Shown: positions 48,912 through 57,350 of the stretch, piece after piece
Layout: each line of letters opens with the position of its first letter
Numbering within the stretch: position 1 is the first letter of the stretch
NCBI RefSeq assembly: GCF_002246015.1
Contig: NZ_NOLJ01000005.1
Location: forward strand, 264,621-328,620
DNA length: 64,000 nucleotides
Reading direction: 5' to 3'
Source: Nostoc sp. 'Peltigera membranacea cyanobiont' 210A
GTDB taxonomy: Bacteria > Cyanobacteriota > Cyanobacteriia > Cyanobacteriales > Nostocaceae
Program-made: the position numbers and the translations under genes
Notes under the pieces: model-generated
Seen by the model: the letters and a program-made list of their open reading frames with translations, nothing else
What the model was told of the DNA's origin: nothing
The model's database searches: none

Positions 48912-49017
48912 ACAGGAGACTTGATTGATTATTAGCTCTTTTAGTTATAAATAGGGTTATCTGGCTTGCTGATTTTGATCCGAGTGAGAGCATAAATAAC
49001 AAAAGTATGCCCTGTTT

Positions 49018-49539
49018 TTAAAGCAAGTTTAAAAAACTATTATCATTGTCATCATCGTCTTTATCTCTCCAAAAATTTAATGTATACTCTATACTTTTAT
49101 GTATATAATTTTTACTTGATTCCGCCGATTTAATCACATTTATTAGGTTCTTAGACAAACCATCAACGACAGCAACACCATTATCTCCTATGATTTCTTT
49201 AGCCTTATCCACTTGAGGACTAATTGGTTTACCTGTCTTACAATAATGTGCAAAATGCTCACAGTTATTATAAAAAATATTGTAGTTTTTCTCTCCTAAT
49301 CTTCGTTTTGCTCTCATGAAGACAACTAGTGGAGGATCGGATTTATCATATTTCTTAATATAAATTTTTCTATTTTTAGCAAACTCATTCATGGGAACCC
49401 AGAGAATTATTCCATCCTTCCCGTGTTTATAATTATTTTTATAATGAATAACAGTGTCATTACCACAATCAATTCCATGATGATAGGGAGATTTACTATT
49501 ATTATAAATACTACAGTATATGTGATCTCCTTGTGCCAT
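49018..49539 (-). CDS. LRAT/NlpC-P60-like (lecithin retinol acyltransferase fold) protein
   Basis: 173 residues from the ATG at 49539, which has GGAG 10 bases upstream; the frame runs on to 49584. MAQGDHIYCSIY ... YHHGIDCG puts the first catalytic His at residue 21, a second His at 32 (VIHY), and NNCEHFAHYC places the nucleophile Cys at 93. This His-His-Cys order and the NCEHF motif define the LRAT fold. Family members acyl-transfer or hydrolyse lipids, and bacterial ones are poorly known. A C-terminal stretch after about 115 is Lys/Asp-rich and ends in DDDDNDN. The gene is AT-richer than its neighbours, compatible with transfer. Confidence 0.8.
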   Translation of the reverse strand: MAQGDHIYCSIYNNSKSPYHHGIDCGNDTVIHYKNNYKHGKDGIILWVPMNEFAKNRKIYIKKYDKSDPPLVVFMRAKRRLGEKNYNIFYNNCEHFAHYCKTGKPISPQVDKAKEIIGDNGVAVVDGLSKNLINVIKSAESSKNYIHKSIEYTLNFWRDKDDDDNDNSFLNLL

Positions 49540-49878
49540 GATTGATCTCCAGATATAACTATATAGTTTTAAATCTTTAGGCACATTTTATTAAATGTAT
49601 TATTTATTTGTCAGTAGTAAAAACCGTAAATTTTTTCGATAAAGTTAAAACCAAATCTTTAAGTAGAAAGTTTGAAATACTAGAATTTTATCTAAGTAAA
49701 TACTGAGTGTTCTCAAGAAATAAATCTGATAATTTATATAAATAAATTTGCAAAATATGAAGTAAATAAGAATCGCGATCGCACCTATCCTTATTGATTA
49801 GACTTAGAAGAAAATAGTTAAGTGATCGCACTCCCAATTTGGACTAAATCAAAGTGCGATCGCAGTAAATATAAATGT

Positions 49879-50751
49879 TTATTTCGTTGTATACGTCACA
49901 AAAATATCCTTTTTCATTTCAACTTCTGCTGGGGCATCTGGATTATAAGCTGGTGATAATAAAAAACTAGCAAACGACGGTAAAGGAACTCCAGTTTTAG
50001 AACTACATGAGGGATAAAATAATGTGTAAAATGGCTCGGCGACAGAAGGAGTACTCAGTTTAACTTCCATCGCAGTTGCTAAAGCCTGGGCGCGGCTTTG
50101 AGCATCTTTCATCGCTGATTGATAAACTGAACTCTGCAAAGCCTGACAGTCATTTACTGCGTACTCAACACCCACACTCTTGACAGAAAGGTTTTCAATC
50201 TGGCTCGTGGACTTGTTCGCTGTAGCAACAATTTCCTGGACGCGATCGCGTGTTGGTTTTTCTAGTCTCACCAATATCTTGGCGTTATTTTCACTGGAAT
50301 TAGGGTTAATTTGCACTTGAATTTTATCAGCCCTAATGCCTTTAGCAACTAAGCTATCCACTACAGGCTGAAGAGTTGCTTTAGTTAGGGATTTTTTGTT
50401 TGGTAAAGGTTCTGCTGCTGTTTTGTAATTAAAAAGTAGAGTTGGTGAGGCAGCCCGGTCTTGTTGTTCCAACAAAGAGGGACTGCCGAACCCGGAGGGT
50501 GAGGATAGGCGGCGGGTTTCTGGTAGAGATGATGGTTGCGTTTGTAACTCATTATTGCTACTTCCACTACTGAATACCAACTCAATATCCGCTGTATCTG
50601 CTGGCACTCTCACAACCCCTTGACCGATTACCATTAATGAATGGCGATCGCTTGCTGGTGGGTAAAACAATTGGGCATTAGTGACTTTGGGTGTTAATGC
50701 CCCTACCCCGATCACGGAAATACTTAGCATTAGAGCAGTTATTTTTCTCAT
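49879..50751 (-). CDS. SIMPL-domain (DUF541) exported protein
   Basis: 290 residues from the ATG at 50751 (AGGA just upstream), preferred over a TTG at 50787. A signal peptide (MRKITALMLSISVIGVGAL ... NAQ) is followed by a SIMPL domain: LMVIGQGVVRVPADTADIELVF opens it and YQSAMKDAQSRAQALATAMEVKL is the conserved helix. The family is periplasmic or outer-membrane associated with unclear function. Between these blocks PETRRLSSPSGFGSPSLLEQ looks like translated repeat DNA (CCTCACCCTCCGGGTTCGG on the coding strand), an in-frame insertion of perhaps 20-30 residues. Confidence 0.85.
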   Translation of the reverse strand: MRKITALMLSISVIGVGALTPKVTNAQLFYPPASDRHSLMVIGQGVVRVPADTADIELVFSSGSSNNELQTQPSSLPETRRLSSPSGFGSPSLLEQQDRAASPTLLFNYKTAAEPLPNKKSLTKATLQPVVDSLVAKGIRADKIQVQINPNSSENNAKILVRLEKPTRDRVQEIVATANKSTSQIENLSVKSVGVEYAVNDCQALQSSVYQSAMKDAQSRAQALATAMEVKLSTPSVAEPFYTLFYPSCSSKTGVPLPSFASFLLSPAYNPDAPAEVEMKKDIFVTYTTK

Positions 50752-50810
50752 ATCCTGGGAATATCCTTTGAACTTAGTAATTGTCAAATTTTACACCTCA
50801 AGAGGAATCT

Positions 50811-50864
50811 ACTTAAAAAAATATTGAGCTAATCCCACGACTAAAGGCTGTGAGATTAGCTCAA
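50811..50864 (-). terminator. intrinsic terminator of the ComFB-like gene
   Basis: TTGAGCTAATC(C)CAC ... GTG(A)GATTAGCTCAA, stem of about 15 bp at 50824-50838 and 50850-50864. On the minus strand it is followed by TATTTTTTTAAG. It lies downstream of the ComFB-like gene and before the SIMPL gene start. Confidence 0.8.
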
Positions 50865-50927
50865 AAATTCAAAATTCACTGCGGGCGTTATGATATCTCA
50901 GCAGAGAGCCAAATCTAGTTAGAACTA

Positions 50928-51302
50928 TTAACCAAACCAGTGAGAGGGTTCACAAGCTGGTTGAACTGTTTCACAAACACGATGGCTAATCCAATCTGAC
51001 TTTTCTTGAACGATTAGACAAATGCCTTGATGAATCAAATTTTGTAAATTTAGTTGCTGCTCTAAGGGTTTACGAGGCAATTTGTAATAAGCCAAGCTTC
51101 CTTGTTTAGCCTCCGCTGGAATCTGTTCATCAGACATGATGCTGTAAAAGGAGGGAATGCGATTGAGGACGAAAGTAATTAGCTCTTGGCGTAAATCAGG
51201 AATCGCAAAGGCTTGTTGATATGGATGGGATGGATATGTATTCAAAACACTTTCAATTTCTCCCACTATTGATTGTTGTGTTAAATTGACTACCATTTTC
51301 AT
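50928..51302 (-). CDS. ComFB-like protein
   Basis: 124 residues. VVNLTQQSIVGEIESVL followed by FAIPDLRQELITFVLNRIPSFYSIM matches the pattern of late-competence ComFB proteins (E-x-x-VL ... D-x-x-x-x-x-LNR-P). The cysteine pairs of some ComFB members are not in the usual place; two Cys occur near the C-terminus (VCETVQPACEPS). Cyanobacterial ComFB-like proteins have been reported as cyclic-dinucleotide receptors, which would fit the signalling genes in this window, but binding here is inference. A clear terminator follows the gene. Confidence 0.65.
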   Translation of the reverse strand: MKMVVNLTQQSIVGEIESVLNTYPSHPYQQAFAIPDLRQELITFVLNRIPSFYSIMSDEQIPAEAKQGSLAYYKLPRKPLEQQLNLQNLIHQGICLIVQEKSDWISHRVCETVQPACEPSHWFG

Positions 51303-51834
51303 GGTTTTTAAACTCCTTTTTTAATCAATTCAATGCTTGTTGGAGAGAATAACTTTTTTAGATGGCAATGTCGTGATGACAATCAGTTAAAAACAATTCA
51401 ACTTACAGATGCAATCAACCCCAAAACTAGCCTCTTATCTTGGTACAATCTCAGACATTTGGCTTTGCTTATTTTTGTTAAAGTTTATACTGTCTTACAG
51501 CATGACTTATTAAAACAGCGTCCAATAAGCTGGTAATTTACCGACATTTTATATTTATAATCCTAATTATTTCAAATTTCTGCTAAAAAGCCAGAAATCT
51601 ACGTAAAACGCAGCATCAAGGCTAGGGGATCAAGATTAACAGCAATAGAACAACCTGAATTAGGAACAAGTTTTTCATAAAGTTAATCTTTTTGGGTAAT
51701 TGGCATCACTTTTTAGGTTCGCAGCAAAATTTGCTATTTCATCTAAAAAACTTATTTGTTGCACTTTGATTTAGTCAGTCAGAAAAATAGCGACTCACTA
51801 TAGTGCAGAATCAGTCTAGCGACAGATGAAATGA
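51303..51834. other. gap upstream of the ComFB-like gene
   Basis: About 530 bases. A 67-codon frame at 51333-51536 shows no family features and I do not call it. Nothing else noticed. Confidence 0.4.
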
Positions 51835-52899
51835 TCAGGCAAAAACGTTTAAAAAGTTCACATTATCGAAAGGGAGATGACGCAACTGATTATTAATTTC
51901 ATCAGCCGCAGCTAATCCAGAAAGGATCGCACCTTCGACAAGATTGCCTCCACACCAATCACCACAGCAAACTAAAGGTAAGGGAGTTCCGGCAGACAAA
52001 AAAGCTTCGTGCCAAGAACGGCTAGGAAAGGCATAACGCCAACGATGTACTTGCATCCATTCGGGAGTATTTAGCCAAGGAAGGGACAGAGATTCAGCTG
52101 CTCGTTGCAACATATACTGTCCAGCAGGTTGTAAATCCTGGGATTCTAAATGACGTTGGGCAAAATTAGCGCTACTTTGCACCACAAAATGTGGTTGTTT
52201 AGGGTTAGGACGCTTGCTACTGTCCAAACCAATCCATGCTAAATCAGCATCATCCACAAAAGTTAGGGCTTTCCACTGAGGGAGGGGTTGAGATGTAGAA
52301 GGATATCCAGCGATCGCACTAATCGAAGGATAAAATTCTACAGAACGCAAGTTATCAAGAAAGGCTGCATCCAATACACTCTCACCCAAAGGTTCTAACA
52401 GCATCACCGCTTGGGGTGCAGGAATAGCGACGACTATAGCTTTTGCAGTTAATTCTTCGTTACTAGATTCGAGAGTCAAACGCCAGCTATTTTCAGGAGT
52501 TGGGGCAATAGCTATAACACGGTGATTCAGTAATATTTCTAAACCTGGGGCGAGGGATTTAGCGATCGCACTCATTCCCGCAGGTGCAACATAACGCGGA
52601 CTGCGGTTTTTTGGTTCAGATAAAGGAACACCTGTTGTAAGTTCGGAAACCTCATCTGTCCAAACTTCTAGGATATGGCGATCGCGCAATATCTCCACAA
52701 AACGTTCTAATAATTCACCCTTTGGCTTCAGGTAACAAGCCCCATGATCCGCCAAAGTTCCGTACAAGCGGCGTGTAGCTAGTCTTCCTCCCAAACCACG
52801 CGACTTTTCCACCACTACCACCGAATATCCAGCTTGACTTAACTGCTGGGCACAGACTAAACCGGCAATTCCGGCACCAATCACTGCAATATCAGTCAT
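51835..52899 (-). CDS. renalase-like FAD-dependent oxidoreductase
   Basis: 354 residues. IAVIGAGIAGLVCAQQLSQAG is the dinucleotide-binding fold, followed by VVVEKSRGLGGRLATRR, the R-G-x-GGR-x-x-T-R motif of NAD(P)/FAD amine-oxidase-like proteins. DHGACYLKP comes next, and the C-terminal LPLVCCGDWCGGNLVEGAILSG is the second FAD contact. Bacterial renalases oxidise wrongly reduced dihydronicotinamides; that substrate is possible but not shown. Cytosolic. Confidence 0.85.
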   Translation of the reverse strand: MTDIAVIGAGIAGLVCAQQLSQAGYSVVVVEKSRGLGGRLATRRLYGTLADHGACYLKPKGELLERFVEILRDRHILEVWTDEVSELTTGVPLSEPKNRSPRYVAPAGMSAIAKSLAPGLEILLNHRVIAIAPTPENSWRLTLESSNEELTAKAIVVAIPAPQAVMLLEPLGESVLDAAFLDNLRSVEFYPSISAIAGYPSTSQPLPQWKALTFVDDADLAWIGLDSSKRPNPKQPHFVVQSSANFAQRHLESQDLQPAGQYMLQRAAESLSLPWLNTPEWMQVHRWRYAFPSRSWHEAFLSAGTPLPLVCCGDWCGGNLVEGAILSGLAAADEINNQLRHLPFDNVNFLNVFA

Positions 52900-53033
52900 G
52901 AGTCAATAGTCCCTATTTAATTATTGGTCATTAGTTATTGGTTATTATCAAAGGACAAAATTACTACTAATGACTGCTGAAAGCTAATAGTAGAATAAGG
53001 TACATAAAGCTGCACGGAAGGGAGGAAGGGAAA

Positions 53034-53876
53034 TTGGATGAAATGAGGGCGGCGCTAGAGTTAGCGACCGAAGAAGAATTGCAAGATTTAACGGCAATTC
53101 TATTTAGTCGTAAGTTCAATCCCTTAGACTATGTACACACACCCGAACCCATCGAAGTTCAAAGCCAAGACCGCAAAGCTTGGTTAGATGCACTAGAGGG
53201 ACGCTTTCGTTTTTTGGCGGCAGATGGGATGACAGTATTACGGGGACGTACAGGGCAGGTAACTTACCGACAAGCGTTAGTTCAAGTATGTAAGTATCTA
53301 AAAATTCCCTATTCTCATCAGCTGGCAACTATTGATTTAGAAGCAGAAGTATTTTTGCATCTGCTAGGACAGGTGTGGAAAAAATTGCCTGAACAAGAAA
53401 AGCAAAAATTGACTGTACAGGTGCAGCGTCAACTGCTCAAATCAGAATTAAAACAACCCTTACCACTTTTATTGCAACGTGACCCCTTGGGGTTACTTTT
53501 CAAAGGCGGTAGTGCCCTAGCGGTTACTTCTCTTCTCCAGCCACTTGTGCTTCAGCAAATTGCCCGTCAATTTGCCATCCACTTTGCTACTTATGAAGTA
53601 GCCAAACAAGCCGCGATTACAGGCACAGAAGCAGCTGCAACGCAATTTCAAAGTTATGTAACGATGCAAATGGCGCAACGGGGTATGACAGTGAGTGCAG
53701 CTCGTTATGGGGCAGCCCGCACGATGTTTGCTGTGATTGGCCCGATGATGTGGACTTGGTTTATTGCGGATTTAGGCTGGAGAGCGATCGCTACTAACTA
53801 TGGTCGAATCATCCCTACTATCTTTGCCTTAGCTCAAATTCGCCTCACCCGTGAGGAATGTTGGGAGCCAGCTTGA
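53034..53876 (+). CDS. YaaW-like (UPF0174/DUF3944) protein
   Basis: 280 residues from TTG at 53034, which has GGAGG eight bases upstream; this supports the TTG over ATG at 53043. The N-terminus LATEEELQDLTAILFSRKFNPLDY and a C-terminal hydrophobic alanine-rich section (AARYGAARTMFAVIGPMMWTWFIADLGWRAI) follow the YaaW pattern. Function unknown; membrane association is likely from the C-terminal segment. It overlaps the start of the ligase gene by 19 bases in another frame, so the two are co-transcribed. Confidence 0.75.
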   Translation: MDEMRAALELATEEELQDLTAILFSRKFNPLDYVHTPEPIEVQSQDRKAWLDALEGRFRFLAADGMTVLRGRTGQVTYRQALVQVCKYLKIPYSHQLATIDLEAEVFLHLLGQVWKKLPEQEKQKLTVQVQRQLLKSELKQPLPLLLQRDPLGLLFKGGSALAVTSLLQPLVLQQIARQFAIHFATYEVAKQAAITGTEAAATQFQSYVTMQMAQRGMTVSAARYGAARTMFAVIGPMMWTWFIADLGWRAIATNYGRIIPTIFALAQIRLTREECWEPA

Positions 53877-55336
53877 ACAAGGTTTTTGACTATTTCAAGT
53901 CTCGTTGGCAATCTTCTTGGAACTACTCTCTATGGGCACTGTTAATCTTCCCATTGAGTCCTTTAGTGGGGGCTGTGACTGTAGGTTTTGTCTCATTAAT
54001 AACTTGGCTGAAACAATCCCGCAAAATTAATCGCCGCCCCCTCAACTGGGGATTTGCCCTGTTGAGTGTATTACTGATCGTGAGTGCTGGCTTTGCCCAA
54101 GACAAAACAGCAGCTTTCCTCGGCTTATTTAATTTATTACCATTCTTTTTACTTTTCGCTGCCCATAGCGCTCTGATTCAAACATTTACCCAATTGCGGC
54201 AAATGGCTTGGGCTTTAGTAATTGGTTCCATGCCAGTAGCAATTATGGGCTTGGGACAATTATTTTTAGACTGGAGTTTCAAGTTCGAGTTTGTGTGGGT
54301 TGTGTTTAGTTGGACAATCAGACCAGGCGGAAACCCACCAGGTCGTATTGCTTCACTTTTCTTGCACGCTAACACCTTCGCAGCTTATCTAGTAATAGTT
54401 TTCATCCTTAGTCTAGGGTTGTGGATCGAACAATGGCGATTAGGGATTGGGTATTGGAGATTGAGCATAAGAGGCAGCACTTCTCTACGAGAGGCTGCGC
54501 CAACAGCTACGCTCAGTGACAGAGGGGCAGCACTTCTCTACGAGAGGCTGCGCCAACGGCTACGCTCTGTTACCGAGGGGCAGAGGAGCACAGGGGAAAG
54601 ACTTACTGCGCCCCACTCTCCAGTTCCCTTTCTCTTCCTAACCGTGGCAGTGATTACGAATTTTATTACCTTGATTTTCACCAACTCGCGTAATGGGTGG
54701 GCGATCGCTATTTTTGCCTGTTTAGCTTATGCACTCTACCAAGGTTGGCGCATTCTTGTAGGTAGCGTTGCTGCGATCGTTTCTAGTATTCTTTTAGCGG
54801 CTTTTGCTCCCTCACCAGTCGGTCACATTTTTCGCTGGGTAGTTCCCGCCTTCTTTTGGGCAAGGTTAAATGACGATATGTATCCAGATAGACCAGTCGC
54901 TTTAATGCGAAAAACTCAGTGGGAGTTTGCCTGGTCTTTAGCTCAACAACATCCTTGGACTGGTTGGGGGTTACGCAGTTTTAGTAACCTTTACAAAGCA
55001 AAGATGCAGATTCCCTTGGGTCATCCCCATAACTTGTTTTTAATGTTATCTGCTGAAACTGGTTTTCCCAGTACTTTTTTATTTTGTGGCTTACTAGCTT
55101 GGATTTTGATTATAAGTGTCCAACTACTCCAAAAGTCAAAATATATAAATACAGGAGACAAATTGATATTTTTCAGTTATCTTCTATCCTTTGTTGGCTG
55201 GATTTTATTGAATACAGTAGATGTAACCCTCTTTGATTTTCGTTTGAATACGGTTTCATGGCTAATTTTGGCTGCCATTTCTGGAGTAGTACATCGCTAT
55301 CACGAAAAAGACAGGCTTGCATCTCATCAAAGTTAG
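53858..55336 (+). CDS. O-antigen ligase/polymerase-like membrane protein with repeat-derived insertion
   Basis: 492 residues, about ten membrane segments. The Wzy_C-type core includes NSRNGWAIAIFACLAYAL and QHPWTGWGLRSFSNLY, followed by GHPHNLFLMLSAETGFPST, the family's conserved periplasmic loop with H-x-H-N. Members join glycans to lipid or protein carriers in the inner membrane. Residues about 206-245 (RGSTSLREAAPTATLSDRGA and following) are translated Nostoc repeat DNA, two tandem copies between two membrane segments, so the normal protein is about 40 residues shorter. The reading frame is intact through it. Confidence 0.85.
   Translation: MLGASLNKVFDYFKSRWQSSWNYSLWALLIFPLSPLVGAVTVGFVSLITWLKQSRKINRRPLNWGFALLSVLLIVSAGFAQDKTAAFLGLFNLLPFFLLFAAHSALIQTFTQLRQMAWALVIGSMPVAIMGLGQLFLDWSFKFEFVWVVFSWTIRPGGNPPGRIASLFLHANTFAAYLVIVFILSLGLWIEQWRLGIGYWRLSIRGSTSLREAAPTATLSDRGAALLYERLRQRLRSVTEGQRSTGERLTAPHSPVPFLFLTVAVITNFITLIFTNSRNGWAIAIFACLAYALYQGWRILVGSVAAIVSSILLAAFAPSPVGHIFRWVVPAFFWARLNDDMYPDRPVALMRKTQWEFAWSLAQQHPWTGWGLRSFSNLYKAKMQIPLGHPHNLFLMLSAETGFPSTFLFCGLLAWILIISVQLLQKSKYINTGDKLIFFSYLLSFVGWILLNTVDVTLFDFRLNTVSWLILAAISGVVHRYHEKDRLASHQS
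54474..54592 (+). repeat. two tandem copies of a Nostoc repeat inside the ligase gene
   Basis: Copies begin GGCAGCACTTCTCTACGAGA at about 54474 and 54527 and continue GGCTGCGCCAAC. They are nearly identical over about 50 bases. The combined insertion keeps the frame. The same family occurs intergenically at 21667-21730. Confidence 0.8.
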
Positions 55337-55399
55337 CTATTAGTTTTTTCAGTGTATGCACTGGGGACATTGAGAGTTTCAAGTTAATAATATTGTTAT

Positions 55400-55520
55400 A
55401 TTCACGTCTGTGAGTGTGACTAATACCTAATTGGTCACTGTTGCTGATTGTTGGGAAGGTGTAGGGACACCCATTTGGGGTTTTCCTGCATGACGGGCAT
55501 CTCTTGTAGATGCCCTTTTG
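55400..55520 (+). ncRNA. candidate small RNA with intrinsic terminator
   Basis: GGGCATCT-CTTGT-AGATGCCC (55495-55515) followed by TTTTG is a clean terminator. Upstream, GACTAATACC at about 55418 could be a minus-10 region, giving a transcript near 90 bases. No ORF is present. It may instead be the terminator of the ligase operon, which ends at 55336. Confidence 0.35.
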
Positions 55521-55619
55521 TATATTTATTATTTTTATTCAGTTAAAAACGATTCAAAGACAGGATTGACTGCAATACGGTTTGGTTAAGGTTTGTTGAT
55601 GAAAATTTTAGATAACTAA

Positions 55620-55684
55620 AGACGCGATAAATCGCCGTCAAGACAAAAGACTGATTATTATAGAGACGGCAATTGATCGCGTCT
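55620..55684. repeat. 65-base palindromic repeat
   Basis: AGACGCGATAAATCGCCGTC and GACGGCAATTGATCGCGTCT are inverted copies with three mismatches, 25 bases apart. A partial relative lies near 1852. Otherwise 55521-55817 is featureless. Confidence 0.7.
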
Positions 55685-55817
55685 CTTGCCTTAACTGAAG
55701 TTAAATACAAAAGAATTTAGAGAAAGGGATAATATTAAATTAGATATTGTTGTTAGAACCGATTAAATTTATATTATTAGGACTGGGATAGAAACGAACT
55801 TTGCTAAAATTTTTATT

Positions 55818-56045
55818 TTGGCTGCACCACTAGTTCAGGACTTTTCCAAGCCCATGATTATCGCTGCAATTCCTGGCAAAGAAAATGTGTTTTTTTATCG
55901 AATTTACGACGCAGCGACTAAAATCAGGATTCGCTCTGAATGGAACAAATATGCTGATTGGACGGCAATTATTGATAGTGTTCAAACTAAGTTGCAGATA
56001 TCTCAAAATTTCCATATCGTTTATGCTGAGGCAATACTGTTCTGA
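55818..56045 (+). CDS. small hypothetical protein
   Basis: 75 residues from TTG at 55818; an ATG at codon 13 (MIIAAIPGKENVFFYRIYD) would give 63. Composition is protein-like with balanced charges and a plausible helix DWTAIIDSVQTKLQ, but I recognise no family and there is no clear ribosome site. It could be a real orphan or chance. Confidence 0.35.
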   Translation: MAAPLVQDFSKPMIIAAIPGKENVFFYRIYDAATKIRIRSEWNKYADWTAIIDSVQTKLQISQNFHIVYAEAILF

Positions 56046-56249
56046 ATAACTGAGGAATTTGGCAAAGTAATACCAGTTTTAGCTATGGTAAATCAGAGGG
56101 TTGAAGGCGGAAAATCTTTATATGACTAAGATCAGATCGCGCCCAATATTCTGATTGAGCATTAAAGACTACGATAACTCTTATGGTGTAAGCTCTCGGT
56201 AAAATGGGTGTGTCGGTAACGAAAAAAAGACGCCTCCATAACCAACCTT

Positions 56250-56771
56250 ATGCTCACAACAGCTAACTTTTTTCAGTACACCCAATGGTCAGGTATAGCT
56301 ACATTGGTATTTGCTGCCTTGACATTTTTGGCTTTTATTCTCAAATGGGGCATCCGCTTTCGGTTGGTGGGTACGACTGGCTTTATGCTGGTGGTGACTG
56401 CTGGTTTATTTGGACTCTCAATAGTCCCCTTGAGTCGGACTGTGATTCCCGGAGCAGCTCGGTACACTCTAGTTTATGACAATGGTTCAACACAAGCAGT
56501 GATTGCCACATCACCCAAAATTACACCCACACAATTAGAAGCAACTTTACGTCAAGCAGCTAGCAATCTCTTTTCTTATGGTCGTTCAGGTACACGGGAA
56601 GACGGAAATTTGACAGTTCGCGCCCGTACTATTATTCACCCGGAAACAGGGATTTCTGTCCCAGTTTACTTGGGTGAGGTCAAGCGATCGCTCGTTTCTC
56701 ATCAAAATTCCCCGGTAGCAGTCAAAATTTACACAGACAATTTCGCAAAATTGCCTAAACCTACTGCTTAA
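56250..56771 (+). CDS. ycf51: Ycf51-family protein
   Basis: 173 residues. NFFQYTQWSGIATLVFAALTFLAFILKWGIRFRLVG and TGFMLVVTAGLFGLSIVPL give two membrane helices and match Ycf51, a family encoded in cyanobacteria and some plastids. The soluble part contains RYTLVYDNGSTQAVIATSP and RTIIHPETG. Function is not established; thylakoid or cytoplasmic membrane location is expected from the two helices. It is followed at once by heptamer repeats. Confidence 0.88.
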   Translation: MLTTANFFQYTQWSGIATLVFAALTFLAFILKWGIRFRLVGTTGFMLVVTAGLFGLSIVPLSRTVIPGAARYTLVYDNGSTQAVIATSPKITPTQLEATLRQAASNLFSYGRSGTREDGNLTVRARTIIHPETGISVPVYLGEVKRSLVSHQNSPVAVKIYTDNFAKLPKPTA

Positions 56772-56773
56772 GA

Positions 56774-56820
56774 GGCAGGGAGCAGGGAGCAGGGAGCAGG
56801 GAGCAGGGAGCAGGGAGCAA
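56774..56820 (+). repeat. heptamer tandem repeat (GGGAGCA)n
   Basis: About six copies of AGGGAGC in tandem start right after the ycf51 stop. Typical cyanobacterial short tandem repeat. Confidence 0.85.
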
Positions 56821-56867
56821 GGGAAAAGAGTTTTCCCCTCTGTCCCCCCGCACTTCTGCCTCTTTTC

Positions 56868-56932
56868 AATGCCCAATGCTCAATGCTCAATGCTCAATGC
56901 TCAATGCCCAATGCCCAATGCCCAATGCCCAA
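56868..56932 (+). repeat. heptamer tandem repeat (CAATGCY)n
   Basis: About nine tandem copies: first CAATGCT units, then CAATGCC units, a clean switch part-way that shows block-wise expansion. 56933-57350 beyond it contains no gene I can support. Confidence 0.85.
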
Positions 56933-57350
56933 AAATAATTTACCTGTTATCAGGATGACAAAATTTATTTTGTATTTACTGATACATTAATGGTTATTTT
57001 TAGATTAAGATATTTACACTTTAGTGGTTATACTGTGGGAAAAAGTTAATCAGCGTGGGGTAGTGGGTACTGACAGTTGTAATTTGTCAGTTGTTGTCCT
57101 AAATTGCCCCTGTTGCCATTTTCAAAATTCTTTGCAGCAAATCAAGAGGTTGTAAGGGCATATATTTGCGTACCTTTACATATATATCTGTAGCTAAGGA
57201 TTGCATGAAATAGCACGATCGCCTACACATTATCAATTCTCGATTGCTTTTCTTGAGAATCTGACAATGGTAATGTTAATTAATTATACGGTTATTCAAA
57301 ACTTTGATAGTTCGGAATTTCAGGTCAATGGGTATTTATAGATTCAAGCA

